Assembly: GCA_024690445.1 (NCBI GenBank)
Contig: JAILPD010000044.1
Location: forward strand, 1 to 11,628
From: Acholeplasmatales bacterium
GTDB taxonomy: Bacteria > Bacillota_I > Bacilli_A > Acholeplasmatales > Anaeroplasmataceae
DNA length: 11,628 nt
Direction of reading: 5' to 3'
In this document: in pieces, positions 1 to 7,145 of the stretch
How the letters are laid out: the number at the start of each line of letters is the position of its first letter
How positions within the stretch are numbered: the first letter of the stretch is position 1
The notes under the pieces: model-generated
What the model was told of the DNA's origin: nothing
What the model saw: only the letters and a program-made list of their open reading frames with translations
The model's database searches: none
Made by a program: the position numbers and the translations under genes

Positions 1-1230
1 TTGTGGAGTTGCTCTAAAGATAACAGGCTTCTTAGTTCTCCAGTCATGAGGGTAACTATGTGTAATAGGATCTAATAATAATAAAGTTCCGTTATTCTTC
101 ATATCTTCGATAATTACATCTTCAGATTCTTCATAGAATAATCCTTCATATTTACCAGCAACCTTAGTTTGGTAACCCTTTGAATCAACTGCCACCTTAA
201 TTTCTAGACCATATTCCTTACCAGCCATATAGTCTTCTTCACCATAGCCTGGTGCGATATGTACGAAACCAGTACCATCAGTTGTAGTAACATAATCAGC
301 GTTAATTACTCTATTAATCATACCAGGATATAAAGGATGCTCATAATGATACTTTAATAATGCAGTACCCTTTAAAGTTCCTAATACTTCTACATTTTCT
401 AAATTTAACTTAGAAGATAAAGCATTTAATAAATCATAAGCACAAACTAGCTTACCCTTATTTGAATTAAAAACTACATATTCAACATCAGGACCAGCAG
501 CTACAGCTAAGTTACAAGGTAAAGTCCAAGGCGTAGTTGTCCAAACCATGAATTTAGCATTTTCTAATAAGCCATCACCATCAGTTAAGCTGAATGTGAA
601 ATAAATAGCCTTTGATGTAATATCCTTATATTCGATTTCTGCCTCAGCTAATGCTGATTCAGAAGATGGTGACCAATAAACTGGCTTTAATCCCTTATAG
701 ATTAAACCCTTTTCAGCCATCTTAGCGAATACTAAGATTTGATCACGTTCAAAATCATGTTGTAAAGTGATATATGGATTATCAAAATCACCTAACACAC
801 CTAGTCTCTTAAAACCAACCTTTTGTCTTTCAACCTGCTTATATGCATATTCTTCACAAAGCTTTCTAAATTCTGCAGTTGGCTTATCTTTTCTTGAAAT
901 ACCACTCTTTTGAAGAGCATTTTCAATTGGAAGACCATGAGTATCCCAACCTGGAATATAAACAGACTTATATCCGTTCATATTTCTATATCTAACAACA
1001 AAATCCTTTAAAATCTTGTTTAATGCATGTCCTAAATGAATATCACCATTAGCATATGGAGGTCCATCATGTAATGTGTATTCTCTTTTTCCTTCATTCT
1101 TCTTGATTACCTTATTGTAAAGGTCGATGTCTTCCCACTTCTTTTGGATTTGTGGTTCCTTATTTGTTAAATTACCACGCATCTCGAAGTTTGTTTTACC
1201 CATATATAGGGTTTCCTTGTAATCCTTCAT
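1..1230 (-). CDS. ileS: Isoleucyl-tRNA synthetase, N-terminal 410 residues (3' end beyond window)
   Basis: Charges tRNA-Ile with isoleucine in the cytoplasm, as a class I aminoacyl-tRNA synthetase. Translating the minus strand from the ATG at 1230 gives an open frame to the left edge. The ATP-binding HIGH motif is HLGH at residues 65-68, just after DGPPYANGD, and is followed by the GWDTHGLPIE block. Further on are the editing (CP1) domain signatures TTTPWTLPCN and GTGFVHIAPGYGEEDY, and the PVIFRATPQ block typical of IleS near the visible end. Family members are about 900-930 residues, so somewhat under half is present, and the KMSKS loop lies outside. The start is supported by a GGGAGG ribosome binding site 7 nt upstream. 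A T-box leader upstream matches this identity. No defect is visible in the part seen. Confidence 0.96.
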   Translation of the reverse strand, partial: MKDYKETLYMGKTNFEMRGNLTNKEPQIQKKWEDIDLYNKVIKKNEGKREYTLHDGPPYANGDIHLGHALNKILKDFVVRYRNMNGYKSVYIPGWDTHGLPIENALQKSGISRKDKPTAEFRKLCEEYAYKQVERQKVGFKRLGVLGDFDNPYITLQHDFERDQILVFAKMAEKGLIYKGLKPVYWSPSSESALAEAEIEYKDITSKAIYFTFSLTDGDGLLENAKFMVWTTTPWTLPCNLAVAAGPDVEYVVFNSNKGKLVCAYDLLNALSSKLNLENVEVLGTLKGTALLKYHYEHPLYPGMINRVINADYVTTTDGTGFVHIAPGYGEEDYMAGKEYGLEIKVAVDSKGYQTKVAGKYEGLFYEESEDVIIEDMKNNGTLLLLDPITHSYPHDWRTKKPVIFRATPQ

Positions 1231-1245
1231 TTTCTATCCTCCCAT

Positions 1246-1278
1246 AAAAAAAATCCTTAAAGCATAATGCTCTAAGGA
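1246..1278 (-). terminator. Intrinsic terminator of the ileS T-box leader
   Basis: On the minus strand the arms TCCTTA(G)AGCAT and ATGCTTTAAGGA form a strong hairpin directly followed by eight T residues, 15 nt before the ileS ATG. The 5' arm (CCTTAG) can pair instead with CTAAGG next to the T-box sequence, giving the mutually exclusive antiterminator. This is the classic transcriptional T-box expression platform. Confidence 0.9.
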
Positions 1279-1475
1279 CGAATTATCGCGGTACCACCTT
1301 AGTTCTATACCAAAAGAATTGATATAGCACTCAATTTTACTTAACGCGTAACACGTGTGGTTCTACTAAATTTCTTCCACAGACTAGACACTGATACATA
1401 TAACCATAATACTATGACTTTTCACCAAACCGTCACTCTCTAAAGCATTATTTGGTTATAACATTTGTCGTTATA
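1254..1475 (-). promoter_or_regulatory. T-box riboswitch (tRNA-Ile sensing) controlling ileS
   Basis: The minus strand carries the T-box consensus GGTGGTACCGCG at 1287-1298, whose bulge pairs with the uncharged tRNA acceptor end. It is flanked by CTAAGG and CCTTAG, which form the antiterminator helix. Upstream is a Stem I of about 85 nt (roughly 1387-1469) closed by GACA/TGTC. It contains the AGAGAG bulge and the GGTTTGGTGAAAA distal-loop element that are hallmarks of the family. The best specifier is ATC at 1393-1395 (read on the minus strand, followed by A), near the 3' base of Stem I, and it matches the isoleucine identity of the gene. ATT at 1408-1410 is a less well placed alternative. 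Presence of the riboswitch is near certain. The specifier assignment is inferred from position. Confidence 0.93.
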
Positions 1476-1511
1476 GCCTATTCAATACGTTATAAATTTT
1501 ACCATTAAAGA

Positions 1512-1540
1512 TTATTATTGTAAATAATAAAATTATTCAA
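1512..1540 (-). promoter_or_regulatory. Predicted promoter of the ileS T-box transcript
   Basis: On the minus strand TTGAAT (1535-1540) and TAATAA (1512-1517) are separated by 17 nt, about 40 nt upstream of T-box Stem I. This would give a leader of about 275 nt. The DNA here is very AT-rich, so chance matches are easy. The -10 lies inside the dyad TTATTATT-GTA-AATAATAA (1512-1530). Confidence 0.5.
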
Positions 1541-1579
1541 TGGTTTAAAATTGGATTAAATGTCAGTTCATTTAGGTTA

Positions 1580-1610
1580 AAAAAGAAAAAAACACTGTTT
1601 TCACAGTGCT
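1580..1610 (-). terminator. Terminator of the marR-ABC-ABC operon
   Basis: On the minus strand, starting about 10 nt after the stop codon of the last ABC gene, the arms CACTG and CAGTG (1604-1608 and 1593-1597, loop TGAAAA) are followed by TTTTTTTCTTTTTTT. The hairpin is short but the T-tract is long. It separates the efflux operon from the ileS leader. Confidence 0.82.
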
Positions 1611-1619
1611 TTTAATCTT

Positions 1620-3590
1620 TTATTCTAATTCGAACGCTCCAGTATATAACTGATAATAAGTCTTCTTATTGTTTATTAATGTTTCATGGTCACCACGTTC
1701 AATGATATTACCATGCTCTAAAACCATAATTGCATTACTATTTCTTACAGTTGATAATCTATGAGCAATTACAAATACAGTTCTACCTTCCATTAGACCA
1801 TCCATGCCTTTAGATACTAAAGCTTCTGTTCTTGTATCAATTGATGATGTAGCTTCATCTAAAATTGTTACAGGAGCGTCTGCAATAGCACATCTAGCAA
1901 TAGAGATTAACTGTCTTTGACCTTGAGATAATTGGCTACCATTACCTGTTAACATAGTATCAAAGCCATCTGGTAATCTTGTAATGAAATCATATGCATT
2001 AGCTATTTTAGCTGCGTTATAAATTTCTTCATCAGTTGCGTCAAGCTTACCATATCTAATATTATCTCTAACTGTACCAGTAAATAGATTAGTATCTTGA
2101 AGAACTATACCAATTGATTTTCTCAAATCGCTCTTCTTAATCTTTTCAATACTAATTCCATCATAAGTGATTTCACCATCTTGTATATCATAGAATCTAT
2201 TGATTAAGTTAGTAATTGTTGTCTTACCAGCACCTGTTGCACCAACAAAAGCAATCTTATGACCTGGTTTTGCATAAAGGGAAACGTTATGTAAAACAAT
2301 CTTATCAGGATAATAGCCAAAATTTACATCAAAGAATCTAATATCACCCTTTAATTGTTTATAAGATACAGTTCCATCTTCATTTGGTTTTTTCCAAGCC
2401 CAATTATTTGTTCTTTCTTCTGTTTCAATAATTGAACCATCTTCTTTAATATTGCAGTTAACTAATGTTACATCACCATCGTCTTCTTCTGGTTTTTGAT
2501 CTAATAACTCAAATATTCTATCCGCACCAGCTAATGCCATTACTACAGCGTTAATTTGCATTGAAATTTGGTTAAATGAGTTAGCAAATTGTCTAGACAT
2601 ACCTAAAAATGTAATAGCAATACCCATAGTTAAGGCAACACCCATTGAACCACCAGGTAATAATGTAAATGCAACATCTTCTCTTGTACCAAATCCTCTT
2701 AATGATAGATTAGGTACATTATTTACAACAAGTATAACACCAATAATAGCTACTATTACATAAAGAATATTACCAATATTATGAATGATTGGTCCTAACA
2801 TATTAGCATATGCATTTGCTTTATATGCATTATGATTTAATTCTTCATTTAATACTTCAAATTCCTTCTTTGATTTTTCTTCATGGCAGAAAACCTTAAC
2901 AACCTTCTGTCCATTCATCATTTCCTCAATGAAGCCTTCGCATTTAGCGACACTTTGTTGTTGCTTAATGAAGTATTTAGCACTACCACCACCAATTTTC
3001 TTAGTTACCTTAAATATAAATATTACAGAAACTAATACGGCAAGTGCTAACCAAATACTATAATAAAGCATAATTCCAAATAGAATTGATACAGTAACTA
3101 ATGTTTGGACAATACCAGGAATACTTTGAGATATTAATTGTCTAATAGCATCTACATCATTTGTATATGTTGACATAATATCACCATGAGCATTTCTATC
3201 AAAATAAGAAATAGGAAGCTTTTCCATATTCTTAAACATATCTGTTCTTAATCTATATAAGAAACCTTGAGTTACAGTACATAACATTTGTTGATAAATT
3301 ATAGTAGCTGTTAAAGCTAATAAGTAAATACTTCCTAATGAAATAATTAATCCTATCATTGTATTTTTAACTGAATCATAGCCATTTTCAATACCAGCAT
3401 AAATTACATTATCGATAAATTGTGCCATAAATACAGATGCGGCTAAACTTCCAATTGCTGTTATAACAATACAGATTAAGATAACAACAAATCTAACTGG
3501 ATATGTATGATATAAATATTTCATTAATCTTCCGAATGTCTTCTTCTTATTAAATTGTCTTTTAGCAGGTTTTACATTTACTCTAGGCAT
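1620..3590 (-). CDS. ABC exporter half-transporter, canonical-ATPase subunit of a heterodimer
   Basis: Type IV (ABCB-like) half-transporter of 656 residues: about six membrane segments in residues 1-355, a linker, and a C-terminal nucleotide-binding domain. Motifs seen are Walker A GATGAGKT (about 450-457), Q-loop Gln 498, signature LSQGQ (554-558, where the usual second residue G of GG is Q), Walker B VTILDE (574-579, with the catalytic Glu) and the switch His 610 in IAHRLS. This pattern matches the TM288/LmrD side of heterodimeric multidrug exporters, with the partner encoded just upstream. The start is the ATG at 3590, because the GTG at 3599 would sit too close to the AAGG/AGG ribosome binding site. 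The ATG overlaps the partner's stop by 8 nt (ATGCCTAG), suggesting translational coupling. The linker (about residues 367-414) is longer and more acidic than usual. Substrate is unknown; drugs or lipids are inferred from the family and the MarR gene. Confidence 0.93.
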   Translation of the reverse strand: MPRVNVKPAKRQFNKKKTFGRLMKYLYHTYPVRFVVILICIVITAIGSLAASVFMAQFIDNVIYAGIENGYDSVKNTMIGLIISLGSIYLLALTATIIYQQMLCTVTQGFLYRLRTDMFKNMEKLPISYFDRNAHGDIMSTYTNDVDAIRQLISQSIPGIVQTLVTVSILFGIMLYYSIWLALAVLVSVIFIFKVTKKIGGGSAKYFIKQQQSVAKCEGFIEEMMNGQKVVKVFCHEEKSKKEFEVLNEELNHNAYKANAYANMLGPIIHNIGNILYVIVAIIGVILVVNNVPNLSLRGFGTREDVAFTLLPGGSMGVALTMGIAITFLGMSRQFANSFNQISMQINAVVMALAGADRIFELLDQKPEEDDGDVTLVNCNIKEDGSIIETEERTNNWAWKKPNEDGTVSYKQLKGDIRFFDVNFGYYPDKIVLHNVSLYAKPGHKIAFVGATGAGKTTITNLINRFYDIQDGEITYDGISIEKIKKSDLRKSIGIVLQDTNLFTGTVRDNIRYGKLDATDEEIYNAAKIANAYDFITRLPDGFDTMLTGNGSQLSQGQRQLISIARCAIADAPVTILDEATSSIDTRTEALVSKGMDGLMEGRTVFVIAHRLSTVRNSNAIMVLEHGNIIERGDHETLINNKKTYYQLYTGAFELE

Positions 3591-5364
3591 TATTATCACC
3601 TACCTTATTTTGAGAATAATATACTTCTTTATAAATCTCATTTGAATTTAATAATTCTTGATGAGTTCCGATTGCAGAAATACATCCATTATCCATAACA
3701 ATAATCTTATCTGCATCTTCTACAGATGATATTCTTTGAGCAATAATAATCTTTGTTGTTGTAGGAATAAATTCCTTAAATCCTTTTCTAATAATCGAAT
3801 CAGTCTTTGTATCAACTGCACTTGTTGAATCATCTAAAATCAAGATTTTAGGGTTCTTTAACAATGCTCTTGCAATACATAATCTTTGCTTTTGGCCACC
3901 AGATACATTTGAACCACCTTGTTCAATATGTGTTTCATACTTTTCTGGGAAGCTTTCAATAAATTCATCTGCACACGCTAAATGAGCTGCATGCTTAATT
4001 TCATCCATTGTTGCATTTTCATTACCCCATCTTAAATTACTCTCAATAGTACCAGAGAATAATAAATTCTTTTGTAATACAACAGCAACATTATTTCTTA
4101 ATACTTCAAGATCATATTCCTTAACATTTTTACCACCAACTAATACATCACCAAGTGTTGTATCATATAATCTTGAAATTAGATTAATTAAAGTAGTTTT
4201 ACTTGAACCAGTACCACCAATAATACCAATTGTTTCACCAGACTTGATACTTAAATTAATATCCTCTAAAGCATATTTTTCAGCTTCTTTTGAATATTTA
4301 AATGATACATTCTTAAACTCAATACTTCCATCTTCAATTTCCATTACTGGATTTAAAGGATTAACTAAATCAGGCTTTTCAATAAGTACTTCTGCGATTC
4401 TTTTACCTGACTCAATAGCCATAACAATCATAACAATAACCATTGAAAACATCATCAAAGCCATTAGAGATTGGAATCCATATGTTGTTAAGCTTTGGAA
4501 TTGACCAACTGATACTTCATGGAATAAATAAGTTTTAAAACCATCATTATCTAATCCTAAATAGTCAGAATTTTTAATAATGAAGATTGAACCAATAATT
4601 AATAATAAAATCATTAATGAATTAACTGCAAATTGCATTGCAGGGGCATTTAAAGCAATAATTCTTTCTGCCTTAGTGAAATTTTTCTTTAATTCAAAGG
4701 CAGCTTTATCAAATTTTTTAGTTTCATAATCTTCTCTTACATATGACTTAACTACTCTAATACCATCTATATTTTCCTTAATAGAATCATTTAATTCATC
4801 ATACTTCTTAAAAATTCTTCTGAATATCTTCATAGCAAAATACATAATTAATAATAATGCAAATGCTAAGAAAGGCATTACAACAACGAATATCCAGGCA
4901 AGCTGTGGTGCCATGATAAATGACATGATAATTGAGAATGCAATCATTAATGGAGATCTAATTGCAGTTCTAATTATCATCATATATGCCATTTGAACAT
5001 TTGTAACATCTGTAGTCATTCTTGTAACTAAGCTTGAAGCTTGAAATCTATCAATATTTGAAAATGAAAACTTAGTAATATTTTCATACATATCTCTTCT
5101 AAGGTTTTTAGCAAATCCTGCAGAAGCTTTACTACATAAGATACCAGCTAACGAACCACAAAGTAGTGATAACATTGCTATAACAACTAATAATAAGCTT
5201 AAAATAACTAATTTAGTAATATTTTTATCATTCATTTGATCAACTAACATTGATGTAATAAATGGTAAAGAACATTCTAGTACTACCTCTAGGGTAATAA
5301 AAACCATAGATAAGATACTTGGCTTAACATAGCCTTTTATACTTTTCATAAGTACCTTAATCAT
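3583..5364 (-). CDS. ABC exporter half-transporter, degenerate-ATPase subunit of a heterodimer
   Basis: Half-transporter of 593 residues with an N-terminal six-helix membrane domain (to about residue 325) and a C-terminal nucleotide-binding domain. Walker A is GGTGSSKT (383-390, Ser in place of the last Gly, a variant I associate with this subfamily). Q-loop Gln is 431 and the signature is the normal VSGGQ (487-491). Walker B ends in ILILDD (507-512) with Asp where the catalytic Glu belongs, and the switch His is Gln 543 (IIAQR). These substitutions are those of TM287/LmrC-type subunits, which form the degenerate site with the partner's altered LSQGQ. The start is the ATG at 5364, set by GGAGG 8 nt upstream; an ATG 27 nt earlier lies upstream of that site. 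The first 8 nt (ATGATTAA) overlap the marR stop. This is the middle gene of the operon. Confidence 0.93.
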   Translation of the reverse strand: MIKVLMKSIKGYVKPSILSMVFITLEVVLECSLPFITSMLVDQMNDKNITKLVILSLLLVVIAMLSLLCGSLAGILCSKASAGFAKNLRRDMYENITKFSFSNIDRFQASSLVTRMTTDVTNVQMAYMMIIRTAIRSPLMIAFSIIMSFIMAPQLAWIFVVVMPFLAFALLLIMYFAMKIFRRIFKKYDELNDSIKENIDGIRVVKSYVREDYETKKFDKAAFELKKNFTKAERIIALNAPAMQFAVNSLMILLLIIGSIFIIKNSDYLGLDNDGFKTYLFHEVSVGQFQSLTTYGFQSLMALMMFSMVIVMIVMAIESGKRIAEVLIEKPDLVNPLNPVMEIEDGSIEFKNVSFKYSKEAEKYALEDINLSIKSGETIGIIGGTGSSKTTLINLISRLYDTTLGDVLVGGKNVKEYDLEVLRNNVAVVLQKNLLFSGTIESNLRWGNENATMDEIKHAAHLACADEFIESFPEKYETHIEQGGSNVSGGQKQRLCIARALLKNPKILILDDSTSAVDTKTDSIIRKGFKEFIPTTTKIIIAQRISSVEDADKIIVMDNGCISAIGTHQELLNSNEIYKEVYYSQNKVGDNNA

Positions 5365-5794
5365 TCTTTTTACCTCCGTTATAATAATCATCTAACAGTT
5401 TTAAGCAATCCATAAATTCATCACATTTATCGCCTAAAACTATCTTCATTTTATTATCAAACTCATTTTTTTCTTTAACACATTCCTTTGATAATTGGAT
5501 TGCGTTTTCTGTTAAAATAATCTTCTTTTTTCTTTGATCAGATTCTTCTGATTCTCTAATAATAAGATTTTTTTGTTCCATCAAGGATAAGACCTTACTA
5601 ACAGTAGATCTTGTTATTCCAAATCTATCTTCTAAATCCTTTTGATTTACTATTCCACCGTGCTCATAAATATACATTATGATAAGACCATTTGTCGATG
5701 AAACATTATCAAGCTTTTTAAAGGCTGGAAGATTTCTAAATTCTCTTTTGATTTTACTACTTAATCTATTGACCATTCTACCAATTTCATCCAT
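5357..5794 (-). CDS. MarR-family transcriptional repressor of the efflux operon
   Basis: A 145-residue winged-helix DNA-binding protein of usual MarR length. The wHTH covers about residues 35-95, with the recognition helix at about 61-75 (TRSTVSKVLSLMEQ) and the wing signature SDQRKKKIILTE at 85-96, which is the D-x-R-x-K hallmark. The outer helices at both ends would form the dimer interface. The start is the second ATG (5794), which has an ideal 8-nt spacing to AGGAGG; the ATG at 5800 is only 2 nt from it. It is the first gene of a three-gene operon with two ABC exporter subunits. Two MarR-type dyads overlap its own promoter, so it very likely autoregulates and derepresses the exporter when a ligand binds. 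The inducing ligand cannot be told from sequence. Confidence 0.93.
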   Translation of the reverse strand: MDEIGRMVNRLSSKIKREFRNLPAFKKLDNVSSTNGLIIMYIYEHGGIVNQKDLEDRFGITRSTVSKVLSLMEQKNLIIRESEESDQRKKKIILTENAIQLSKECVKEKNEFDNKMKIVLGDKCDEFMDCLKLLDDYYNGGKKND

Positions 5795-5811
5795 TAGCAT
5801 CCCCTCCTATT

Positions 5812-5827
5812 TGTTTGACATTCAACA
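5812..5827. promoter_or_regulatory. MarR operator, proximal copy
   Basis: TGTTTGACATTCAACA is a 16-bp imperfect dyad with the TTGA-N3-TCAA core common in MarR-family sites. It lies just downstream of the -10 box, over the expected transcription start, and 18 bp before the marR start codon. It differs from the distal copy at one base only. Binding by the adjacent MarR is inferred. Confidence 0.75.
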
Positions 5828-5833
5828 TTTTAT

Positions 5834-5861
5834 ATTATAGCGAAAAATGTTTGATATTCAA
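5834..5861 (-). promoter_or_regulatory. Promoter of the marR-ABC-ABC operon
   Basis: On the minus strand TTGAAT (5856-5861) and a perfect TATAAT (5834-5839) are 16 nt apart. The -35 lies inside the distal operator and the proximal operator covers the expected start site. RNA polymerase and repressor would therefore compete directly. Confidence 0.78.
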
Positions 5862-5863
5862 CA
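5848..5863. promoter_or_regulatory. MarR operator, distal copy
   Basis: TGTTTGATATTCAACA is the second 16-bp dyad, centre-to-centre 36 bp from the proximal one and identical except for one base (T in place of C). It covers the -35 hexamer of the operon promoter. Two sites bracketing the -10 box fit tight autorepression by two MarR dimers. Confidence 0.75.
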
Positions 5864-5889
5864 AATATTTTATTGATAACGGTTACATT

Positions 5890-5922
5890 TTAAATAAAAA
5901 TAAAAACGGCCTAAGCCGTTTT
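5890..5922 (-). terminator. Terminator after the zinc-ribbon gene
   Basis: Perfect 8-bp arms AAAACGGC and GCCGTTTT with a 4-nt loop (5903-5922). On the minus strand they are followed by TTTTTATTTTTATTT. It ends the two-gene unit upstream and insulates the marR promoter. A weaker dyad, AAATTAC-TTT-GTAATTT (5925-5941), sits between it and the stop codon. Confidence 0.87.
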
Positions 5923-5943
5923 ATAAATTACTTTGTAATTTAA

Positions 5944-6456
5944 TTATAATTTTTTGCCACATTTAGCACAGAATAAATCTTCTAATTTATTGATATGTCC
6001 ACAATCGAAGCACTCCTTCTTGACCTGTTTACCACATTTTGAACAGAATACCTCATCATCACTAATTGTATCACCGCAATTAGGACATTTAGAAATTTGT
6101 ACTTCGTTATTAACAATGGTTTCACCATTAAAATGTGCTTGACTCATAATATTAGCGATATTTTCATTTACAACTAATCTAGATGCAATACCATTCATCA
6201 TAAAACCAATAGATCCTATTACTGCAAGTGGCATAAATAATAAAAATGGAATAAGCATTTTTAGACTAAAACCACTTAAGCTAGCAGCATTTATAGTGAA
6301 AAGTACAAAGCAGGCAATAGCACCACCCCAACCTAAAATTGCTAGTGTTATACCAATTGCTTTCATCTTTATTCTTAATTTTTTAGCTCTTTTTTTATTT
6401 TCTTCAGTTGGATTAGCATTTAATCTTATTATTTCATCTCTAAATTTGTTAAACAT
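5944..6456 (-). CDS. Small membrane protein with C-terminal double zinc ribbon
   Basis: A 170-residue protein of unknown function. It has a basic N-terminal stretch (residues 1-32), two predicted membrane helices (about 33-55 and 63-88), then a soluble tail with two four-cysteine knuckles: Cys 124/127/138/141 (CPNC...CSKC) and Cys 149/152/163/166 (CFDC...CAKC). Paired ribbons like these are common in membrane-anchored proteins of Bacillota; they normally bind structural zinc and are not diagnostic of function. The start ATG has AGGAG 6 nt upstream, and the gene begins 9 nt after the YcxB-like gene, so the two are co-transcribed. It is followed by a strong terminator. Membrane topology is predicted by eye; the tail is probably cytoplasmic because of its reduced cysteine pairs. 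Confidence 0.85.
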   Translation of the reverse strand: MFNKFRDEIIRLNANPTEENKKRAKKLRIKMKAIGITLAILGWGGAIACFVLFTINAASLSGFSLKMLIPFLLFMPLAVIGSIGFMMNGIASRLVVNENIANIMSQAHFNGETIVNNEVQISKCPNCGDTISDDEVFCSKCGKQVKKECFDCGHINKLEDLFCAKCGKKL

Positions 6457-6465
6457 ATTCTTCTC

Positions 6466-7014
6466 CTATTTAGTCTTTTTAGTAACAATTGACTTCTTAT
6501 TCTTTCCAATATTAATTCTAAAAAACTCTTCATGCTTAGGATCATTAAATCCTGATTTAAAGACATATAATACTTCATAACCTTTAAATCTTAATTCATA
6601 ATATTCTTCAAATTCATATACTTTTTTAAGATTATCATATTTATATTCAAGTTTAGACTTCTTTTGACCATCGAAACAGAATATTTGGATTGATTGTTCC
6701 TTAAATTTATAGTTATAAGTTATTCCGTTTTTACAGATTTCCTTATTTGTCTCTAATACCTTGCGTTTAGCCTTAATGAAGCACGTAAAATTATAAATTG
6801 AATATGCAATAGCGATTGCTACAAAGACTGCACCAAAAGAAAGATATAAAGCTCTACTTTTTTCATTTGCTAATGCGATAGCAATAATCATTATACCTGC
6901 AAGTGCTATAATACCAGCATGAATATATCTTTTATTAATATTTTTCCTTGTTGTTGATAATAAGATGTTATACGCATTATCAGGATTAAGGATAGTCTTG
7001 TTTTCAGCTACCAT
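6466..7014 (-). CDS. YcxB-like two-helix membrane protein of unknown function
   Basis: A 182-residue protein with two closely spaced membrane helices (about residues 32-50 and 56-80) and a beta-rich, charged C-terminal half. The lay-out and the C-terminal pattern (YKYDNLKKVYEFEEYYELRF, then a Phe-rich stretch ending in a basic tail) resemble the YcxB-like family, whose function is unknown. That assignment rests on pattern recognition and is moderate. The start ATG is 6 nt from AGGAG. A terminator hairpin and its T-tract end only a few bases before this ribosome binding site, with no promoter visible in between, so expression appears to depend on read-through from the tRNA-Gln transcript. The downstream partner is the zinc-ribbon membrane protein, 9 nt away. 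Confidence 0.82.
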   Translation of the reverse strand: MVAENKTILNPDNAYNILLSTTRKNINKRYIHAGIIALAGIMIIAIALANEKSRALYLSFGAVFVAIAIAYSIYNFTCFIKAKRKVLETNKEICKNGITYNYKFKEQSIQIFCFDGQKKSKLEYKYDNLKKVYEFEEYYELRFKGYEVLYVFKSGFNDPKHEEFFRINIGKNKKSIVTKKTK

Positions 7015-7027
7015 TTCATTCTCCTAT

Positions 7028-7053
7028 AAAAAATGACTATGCTCCATAGTCAT
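7028..7053 (-). terminator. Terminator after tRNA-Gln, abutting the next gene's ribosome binding site
   Basis: On the minus strand the arms TGACTATG and CATAGTCA (loop GAG) are perfect and are followed by TTTTTT. Two bases after the T-tract comes AGGAG, the ribosome binding site of the YcxB-like gene. The hairpin begins about 14 nt after the tRNA CCA end. Confidence 0.85.
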
Positions 7054-7066
7054 AATATATCTTTGA

Positions 7067-7141
7067 TGGCAGCAGCTACAGGATTCGAACCTGTGCATAC
7101 CGGGGTCAGAGTCCGGGGCCTTACCGCTTGGCTAAGCTGCT
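7067..7141 (-). tRNA. tRNA-Gln (anticodon CUG)
   Basis: A 75-nt cloverleaf on the minus strand. The acceptor stem is AGCAGCT/AGCTGCT with discriminator G and encoded CCA. The D arm is GCC-AAGCGGTAA-GGC, the T arm is ACAGG-TTCGAAT-CCTGT, and the variable loop is TATGC. The anticodon loop is CTCTGAC, placing CUG at 7107-7109 (as CAG on the plus strand). The loop context C-U-NNN-A-C and the body resemble bacterial tRNA-Gln(UUG). The closing pair of the anticodon stem (31:39) is A-C, a mismatch that does not disturb the rest. The gene has its own consensus promoter and a terminator just downstream. Confidence 0.94.
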
Positions 7142-7145
7142 ATTT

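Noticed and set aside
4244..4504. Plus-strand 86-codon open frame within the first ABC gene
   Set aside because: Shadow frame opposite a well-conserved ABC transporter, with no ribosome binding site.
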